Source of the DNA: Adineta vaga
Taxonomy: Eukaryota; Rotifera
Assembly (NCBI GenBank): GCA_021613535.1
Contig: CP075496.1
Location: 434,001-498,000, forward strand
Length of the DNA stretch: 64,000 nucleotides
Direction of reading: 5' to 3'
Both the position numbers and the translations under genes were made by a program. The notes under the pieces were generated by a model. That model saw only the letters and a program-made list of their open reading frames with translations. It did no database searches and was not told the origin of the DNA. Below, piece after piece: positions 58,425 through 64,000 of this stretch (its first letter is position 1; every line of letters begins with the position of its first letter).

Positions 58425-58847
58425 TTTTTTTAAAACATCAGTAGAGATATTTGTATGTGTATATACATTTTTAATAGTTCATATAATGTTCATTCACTCT
58501 TAATTGAATGGCAATTTTTTATTCTTTTCATTAAAATAAATGTTTGTTGAATTCTATTAAACAGATTTCTCATTGAAAATCTTTCTCTTTAAAGAATCAT
58601 TATGCAGAATAAGTATTTTATTTGAAAGTGACGGACTTTTTCTAAGTTTTACACGACACAAAAGACAAATATTCTTTGTTTCTATAATTAAATCAAACCA
58701 ATATATCTATGTGGACAATCATTGCAACATATGCTCTTCATATACCTGGAATTTGTTATTGTTTCTTTATTTATGCTATAACATAAGAAAAATATTTCGA
58801 TTTAAATTATTTCATTAACTTCTATGGAAACAAAACATACATATCTA
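58425..58847. other. Intergenic, motif copy 4 inside
   Basis: It contains the fourth, most diverged copy of the TCAACCTTAACG motif. An open frame at 58573-58818 shows no domain. Confidence 0.4.
58488..58512 (+). repeat. TCAACCTTAACG motif, diverged copy 4
   Basis: The core reads TCACTCTTAATTGAATGGC. The preceding bases TTAATAGTTCATATAATG closely resemble those before copy 1, so the repeated unit is longer than the core and of common origin. Confidence 0.5.
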
Positions 58848-59487
58848 ATGGCGTCATCATCGTCTTCTTCTATGTCGTATGATGTATTCATCACCAGTGG
58901 TGGTCATGTTCGACGACGAGCGGTACTTATAAATGATTATGGTTTTGGCTGACGTTCTCGGTCAAATTAACACTAATTATCTGACAAAGAGTGATCTTGT
59001 ATAAATAGATTGGGAGAATACCGAAGGAGAAAATTCTTAAATATCTTATACTGTCGATGACCATTTCACCATTTATTGAATTAGTGCGTATAATTGTTTT
59101 TTGTTACTTTCTTGCTTTATGTTCGATTGGATAAGCTATACTATGATCAGAAAACTACATTAAATGTATCTGCATAATATTCTTGTTGTCATAGAAATAG
59201 AACAATAGTTAGTAAAATGTACTTTTTCTTTGTCTTTTTAGCTAATTCAAATGAAAGATAAACAAACGAAGTTAATGAACGATCTGGTGAAAGCAAGGGA
59301 AAATGTTTCACAATGCAGCTTTATCGAAGATCCATTAAAATGGAATCAATTATTTGATATTGTTTTAACATCTGAACTTCAACGATTTGAAGGTAAGCTA
59401 GTTTAGTTTTACTTAATTGTTTAACATTTTTGTTATATAGATTGTCAGAAAAATATCCATAAAGCTAAATTACCATATTCCTCGTAG
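58848..59487 (+). CDS. Small three-exon gene, GGHVRRR family copy X
   Basis: Exons 58848-58922, 59242-59392 and 59441-59487 join in phase to give 90 residues: MASSSSSSMSYDVFITSGGH leading to VRRRA, then a coiled-coil-like middle with CSFIEDPLKWNQLFDIVL, then a short tail ending AKLPYSS. The gene at 62094-62843 has the same exon layout, the same GGHVRRR end to exon 1 and a similar LPY-S tail, which strongly supports both. The first intron is long (319 nt) for this genome. The length and helical middle would suit a small subunit of a larger complex. Function unknown. Confidence 0.6.
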
Positions 59488-59519
59488 TGTATTCGATCCA
59501 GTGTATTATTCATTGGGTA

Positions 59520-59665
59520 TGTTTTTTGCTATTATAATCAATATCTTGGATGTTTATTTTTAATTTTTATTATAATCAAGATTTTCGATCTCCTCTTTGC
59601 TATTACTATCAAGATCTTTAATAGGTTTTTTTTCTATTCTAATCAAAATTCTCAATGTGTTTCTA
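59520..59665. repeat. Imperfect tandem repeat
   Basis: About four imperfect copies of a 30-40 bp unit with the core CTATT-TAATCAA-AT follow one another. Confidence 0.45.
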
Positions 59666-59696
59666 CAATATTTTCTTGATTTTTTGAACTGTTATT

Positions 59697-59828
59697 ATGT
59701 TCTATGAAAATAAAATTGAAGAATATTTTGAAGAATCAATATTAAAAATTGAAAATCAATTGAAAAAAGATATTCAAGAACTTAAATTACATCTTGATCA
59801 AATTATTTCAAATCATTTACATTTTTGA
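59697..59828 (+). pseudogene. Duplicated 3' fragment of the TRP-like gene
   Basis: The frame MFYENKIEEYFEESILKIEN ending in DIQELKLHLDQII plus seven codons copies the coiled-coil C-terminus of the channel at 55459-58424, with an internal deletion of about nine codons and a new stop. Nothing upstream matches the channel. It is a truncated duplicate, unlikely to be functional. Confidence 0.8.
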
Positions 59829-59985
59829 ATTTTCATTTATTTATTATTTGTTTTTCATTAGAAAAAAGATATTTCAGTTATGATTATATTTCTTGTTTTT
59901 GTCTTTCGTTTTCACCTTGAAATAAATCACATGTTGATGAAAAAAAAACAAATACGTAAATCAAAGAAAAAGAAATATTTTCTTT

Positions 59986-61180
59986 TCAAAGATAATTATT
60001 AATTATATATGGATCTTGATTATAATTTCTATAAGGATCAAGTAAATGATTTCCATATTGTGCATCAGTTACATTCGAGACATATTCACGTGCTAATGCT
60101 GTTATTAATGGTGAAGGAGTTTGATTATGATAATATTGTTCACTTAATGACTGATTTCCATAAGACATCATCGAGTTATCAGGATAATATTGCTGTTGTT
60201 GTTGTTGTTGTTGTTGATAATGTTGATGCTGATGTTGATCATATGGATAATTGTTATAATCATACTGTGGTTGATATTGAGGTTGATGATATGAATCAGG
60301 TTGATTATATGTTGGATAAACTAATTGACTTATTCCTAACGTTGGTCCTTGAGCTTGTGGAGCCATTCCATATGGACCTATTGGTGAATTTCCCCAAACA
60401 TTTTGTTGATTGTTTCTTAAAGAAATAAAAATGTTTCAGAAAAGAAAAAGATTTAGATTTAATTCAACTAACTTAGATTTTGGTGAAGATTGTTGATTTC
60501 TTGATGACATAGTCATATCTAATATATAGAAAATTAACGAAAAAAAACAAACAATTGTCATAATAAGACCAACAAGACCATTCCACCATGCCCAATCAAG
60601 AAATGCTCCTACACGACCACTTCGACCCTGAACAGACATTACACCTAATGTTGCCGAGAGAAATGTTACTAAAACAAACAAATTCATTCGTTGTTTTTCT
60701 TTTTTTTTTGAAATATTATTCAACATACTACAAATTAGTAGAAGACCGGCAGCTGCAGCGAACATTGTTATAAATAATCCAGCTAGATTTATTATTCCGA
60801 TTATAATAAGAACAGCTGCTATGACATAAAATATTAAAGAAATAATCTCTAATGCTTGTGAAGTTCGAATAAAACCTTTTTTTAGAAAACAAAATTAAAA
60901 TTAAATTTTGAATAAAATCTGAATAAATACTTGGTTTTGATGTTCCAAGTACAAATGTAGTTATATTTGATGAATAAGTATCATCAGCCCATTGATTACA
61001 AAGACCTGATGTTGATGTATCACAAACTCTCCAAAGACCAAAACGAATTGGTGCATCAGTATATGTAATCCATGATGTTCCAGCAAATGAAACAATATTA
61101 AGAACAAGATATGATATTGTTGATAAAACAATCAATCCTAATAAAAATCGTCCAAAACCACTACGAGGAAATAAAACCAT
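59986..61180 (-). CDS. Claudin/PMP22-like four-TM protein with Gln-rich tail
   Basis: Three exons join in phase: 61180-60931, 60875-60473 and 60415-59986, giving 360 residues. TM1 (FLLGLIVLSTISYLVLNIV) is followed by an extracellular loop with W...GLWRVCDTSTSGLC, the W-GLW-C-C signature of the claudin superfamily. TM2 and TM3 flank a basic cytoplasmic loop (NNISKKKEKQRMN). TM4 (LVGLIMTIVCFFSLIFYIL) ends the domain. A long cytoplasmic tail follows, rich in Gln, Tyr and Pro, with a poly-Gln run (QQQQQQQQQYYP). It is probably a cell-junction or membrane-organising protein. The tail is much longer than in typical claudins, and no PDZ ligand is obvious. Confidence 0.75.
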
Positions 61181-62039
61181 TTCTTTCGCTACTTCTATTA
61201 TTTTGTGAATCCATCCGTATCATATTTTTTACCTTATTATATATATAGTACAGGTAAGGACAAACATATTTTTATATTGACATTTTTCATATCACGTGTT
61301 TTATTTTATATGAACTAAGAAACATTAATTATCTTGACAATAAAAACTATATTTCCATCATTTTGTTTTTCTTATGTAATTATTTTAGAAGAAGAAAAGA
61401 AAAATAGATAAAAACCGTTTTTTTATATATGATTTTACGATTGTCTATAGTCAATAACTATATAAGAATGTAACACATTCATTTGTTGTCCTTCGTTTTC
61501 TATCCAATTTTCTCAAGGAAGTTTCTCATTCATTAAATTAACGATAAGAGTAATCCTTCTTATGAATCTGACATTCAAATCATTGTAGGAATGTTCATAC
61601 TTATGACAAGAAAGATAGAGAAAAAGGTGATTAATCATCTGATCAACATTCTCGTCAAACTATTGATAAATAAAATATTGTGTCACAAAAAAGAACTAGT
61701 CAATGTATACAATTACTTTGTATAGATAAAAGTAGACACGCATAATAATAGTATTGATTCCTTATTTTTTTATGGTATAGTGTCATTTGACCGAAACGGT
61801 TTTTTTTGTGTCGAAATATCGAGAATAAAATAGTGACTTATGTAAAAGAAAATTATTTTATTTTATTAAATCTTTGAAATGTAATGTAATAGTATCAATC
61901 AATACTTGATGAAAGTGTATATTAAAACATGAAACAGTCCAATATTATAATCAAAGAATAGTTGCAGAATTTCGAGCTATCTGCATAGATAAAATCCAAG
62001 AATAGAGTCCAACAGAGTAATATGTTTTTTGTACGTAAT
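61181..62039. other. Intergenic, AT-rich
   Basis: This is the region upstream of the claudin-like gene. A minus-strand open frame at about 61922-62143 has no domain. Nothing else is seen. Confidence 0.4.
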
Positions 62040-62088
62040 GTGAGGGTGTCGTTGAACATTGTTCTTATGAATACACACACCCTCACCT
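62040..62088. repeat. GC-rich hairpin with telomere-like arms
   Basis: GTGAGGGTGT on the left is matched by ACACCCTCAC on the right (within 62072-62088) over ten bases, with about 30 bases between. It lies directly upstream of the ATG at 62094. Confidence 0.7.
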
Positions 62089-62093
62089 TCAAG

Positions 62094-62843
62094 ATGGTCG
62101 AGATTAAAATGTCTATGTTTCCCGACTTATACGAAAGTATCAATCAATTTCAATCTGCTGGTGGACATGTTCGACGTCGGATTGTAAGAATTAATTTCTT
62201 TTTTTTGATCGTGAACAATACGATTTTCAGTCTGATATATTAGCATAAAAACATATATATAATGAGAGAGATTAAGCGAATAAACTCATTCACAGTGCTT
62301 GAGATTGATAACGAAGAATGGCAATTGATCCCACAATAGAAACCGTATGTAATTCATCTTTCTTCTCGAACAAAAAATGTAGTTGTAGACATATTTCACC
62401 TAATACACTGTGTGAGATTTAGTGAGAAATTATCTGTTATATTAACCTTTTCGATCCCGACATGAGAGACGGAAAGGATTAAGATATGAACAAGTATCAA
62501 ATAATATGAAATATTATTACAAAGCATTTTATTCTGTATTTCTATTTCTATTCAAATTTTAGTTGCTCAATGTTAAACATGAACATGAACAACAAAAACA
62601 GCATTGTGATGACTGTCGAATCTTGTTAATGAATTGTACAAATATGCATTCATCAGAATGGTCAATTTTATTGGATAATCTAACAGCAGCTCATATTAAA
62701 CTCGGTGAAATATTGAATGAATTAAAACGATTAGAATGCAAGTTCATTATTGAATATTTTGAGAAATATTAAATAATATTTTCATTATAGATACTCATAT
62801 CAAATCAGGTGGACATTTACCATATCCTTCAATTTCTATGTAA
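62094..62843 (+). CDS. Small three-exon gene, GGHVRRR family copy Y
   Basis: Exons 62094-62183, 62563-62737 and 62791-62843 join in phase to give 105 residues. Exon 1 starts MVEIKMSMFPDLYESINQFQ and ends SAGGHVRRRI; exon 2 is helical with two Cys-containing clusters (CDDCRILLMNC) and ends LNELKRLE; exon 3 ends LPYPSISM. The second intron starts GCAAGT rather than GT; the paralogue at 58848-59487 has GT at the same place. The first intron is 379 nt. A G-rich hairpin sits immediately upstream. The function is unknown; a subunit of a multi-protein complex is a guess. Confidence 0.6.
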
Positions 62844-63254
62844 TAAAAAAAGTCAAATAAATTTACTTTCATCAACTATTTATGATTAGAAACTAATGAT
62901 AGAAATAAAAAAGAAGTCTTTTTTCTTTTATCCATGACAATCAATGAGAAAATCAATAGGAATTCAAATAAACACGATAAAAAGATTTGTATCTCTTATC
63001 TTTGAAATAAACTGAGATATTAGTCACAATTAAAGAAAACATTGCTAAGGATTTTTCTAATTCGTTTATATCATTATTTGTTACTTGTGTAGTAAAATCA
63101 TAAAAATTCAGATCATTTGAAAATATTGATAGATAATAGGTTATTCGAAATGAATTAGTTATTGATTTGTTTTGATAGATATATTTGAGGGAAAAGATTA
63201 TTTATATGTATATATGAGAATTAATAGTGGTAACAAAGAAAAGAAAGAACTAAA
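62844..63254. other. Intergenic, AT-rich
   Basis: No gene is recognised. It is the 3' flank of both neighbouring genes. Confidence 0.45.
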
Positions 63255-64000
63255 TTAATAAAAAATTGATCTCGTACGATGAAAAGGTGTTTTTTCATAA
63301 ATATCAGATCGTTCTCGTCTTTTTCTCCATAAATAAACATCAACAAGTGGTTCATTCAATCGTTCACCAAAATCTCCTGTATCTTTTTCTAGAGGAATCT
63401 TTTCATTTGCTTCATTTGCAATAAGATGAACAGCTAAAATAGATGCAGCACGAATTTCACATTCATCGGAATCACCAAATGGTATTTCTTCTTTTTTTTC
63501 TAATCGATGTTTTAATTTAGATGAATAAACGAGAACACCTTCATGTGCCAACACTTGTGGTACACGATAATCAGCAAACATTGTTAAACGATCCTATTTA
63601 CATATTCATTTTCATATGAATTATAGTAGAAGAAAAATAACAAACCATATCAGTAAAATGTGCTATACCATGGCCATTAAAACATCCCCAAATATCACTA
63701 ACTAAGATTTGAGCTCGTTTATAGAAACTTACTAAACGTAGAAAAAAAAGATATTCAATAAACTATTTCAATAAGAAACAAAAATAAACCTCGTTGTCCA
63801 TCATAAACAGCTTCATCTCGATATGCAGGAAATTTTTTTACAACTAATTCTACAAGATCAATAGCACTACCACCACTCTGTTCAATACAACGAAGAAAAT
63901 GTCCACCATATTCCTTCGAATAAAATTAAATAAATATATAAATAAATCAAAATTGTATAACAACAAACCTTAAGAAGAATAGAACCAGTTTCATGTAAAA
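63255..64000 (-). CDS. Queuosine salvage protein (QNG1/DUF2419), 5' end outside window
   Basis: Four exons are visible: 64000-63969 (partial), 63913-63790, 63731-63646 and 63593-63255. They read EYGGHFLRCIEQSGGSAIDL, then AYRDEAVYDGQRVSFYKRAQ, then ILVSDIWGCFNGHG and DRLTMFADYRVPQVLAHEGV, ending in a FHRTRSIFY motif. This matches the DUF2419 family (human C9orf64), which hydrolyses queuosine 5'-phosphate to release queuine for tRNA modification. The conserved FADYRVPQ and the GHG turn are present. The N-terminal part lies beyond the right edge. No lesion is seen in the visible exons. Confidence 0.88.

Noticed and set aside
1-64000. CRISPR array, rRNA genes, bacterial operons or a viral insertion
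   Set aside because: No regularly spaced short repeats with unique spacers, no rRNA-like blocks, and no capsid, integrase or polymerase motifs were seen. All genes have eukaryotic layout.
1-64000. Spliced-leader exon of bdelloids
   Set aside because: I looked for the leader sequence as I remember it (GGCTTATTACAACTTACC) and did not see it; recall of the exact sequence is imperfect.

Overview
The window looks like nuclear DNA of a bdelloid rotifer, although no species can be named. It is strongly AT-rich. Most multi-exon genes have tiny GT-AG introns of about 45-65 nt, there is one eukaryotic tRNA-Ala with a Pol III T-run, arginine is mostly CGA, and gene families known to be expanded in bdelloids are present: ADP-ribosyltransferase (ART)-TPR proteins, divergent 7TM receptors, F-box and RING proteins. 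Several genes also resemble fungal families. Family names were assigned by reading motifs, not by database search.

Region 1 (0-20 kb) holds three large genes of one architecture: an uncharacterised Rossmann/receiver-like N-terminal domain, an R-S-E type ART domain and kinesin-light-chain-like TPR arrays. Two are on the minus strand (3652-7383 and 10657-13476) and one on the plus strand (16978-19158, broken by one in-frame TAG). Between them lie divergent 7TM receptors, a tRNA-Ala, a tiny Cys/Pro-rich gene, an adenylation-domain remnant and an unknown single-exon gene. Region 2 (20-35 kb) holds a CHIC/GOLGA7-like membrane protein, a poorly explained 3-kb interval, a tandem pair of 7TM receptors with a decayed third copy between them, a RING/TRAF-type membrane protein with an in-frame TGA, and an F-box gene with an in-frame TAG.

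Region 3 (35-53 kb) is rich in enzymes or domains of fungal or bacterial flavour: a ten-exon DUF3684-like protein with an HSP90-type ATPase fold and a possible 1-nt frameshift, a secreted histidine acid phosphatase, an SRPBCC (DUF1857/AtaL-like) protein and a seven-exon haem-oxygenase-like iron redox enzyme. Among them are a five-exon unknown gene, a decayed gene carrying a perfect 131-bp inverted-repeat foldback element, an EF-hand protein and a small unknown gene. Region 4 (53-64 kb) holds a Gln-rich protein, a TRPA1-like channel, a duplicated fragment of its 3' end, a claudin-like four-TM protein, two paralogous three-exon genes of unknown function (one with a GC-AG intron) and the 3' part of a queuosine-salvage (QNG1/DUF2419) gene running off the right edge.

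Three signals cut across the genes. First, short GC-rich hairpins with arms like the reported bdelloid telomere unit (TGTGGG) recur. Second, a roughly 25-bp core motif is repeated four times around the TRP channel. Third, at least four otherwise intact genes each carry a single disabling lesion. The best candidate for an undescribed system is the receiver-like/ART/TPR family, with expandable TPR arrays and a conserved NAD-using centre.
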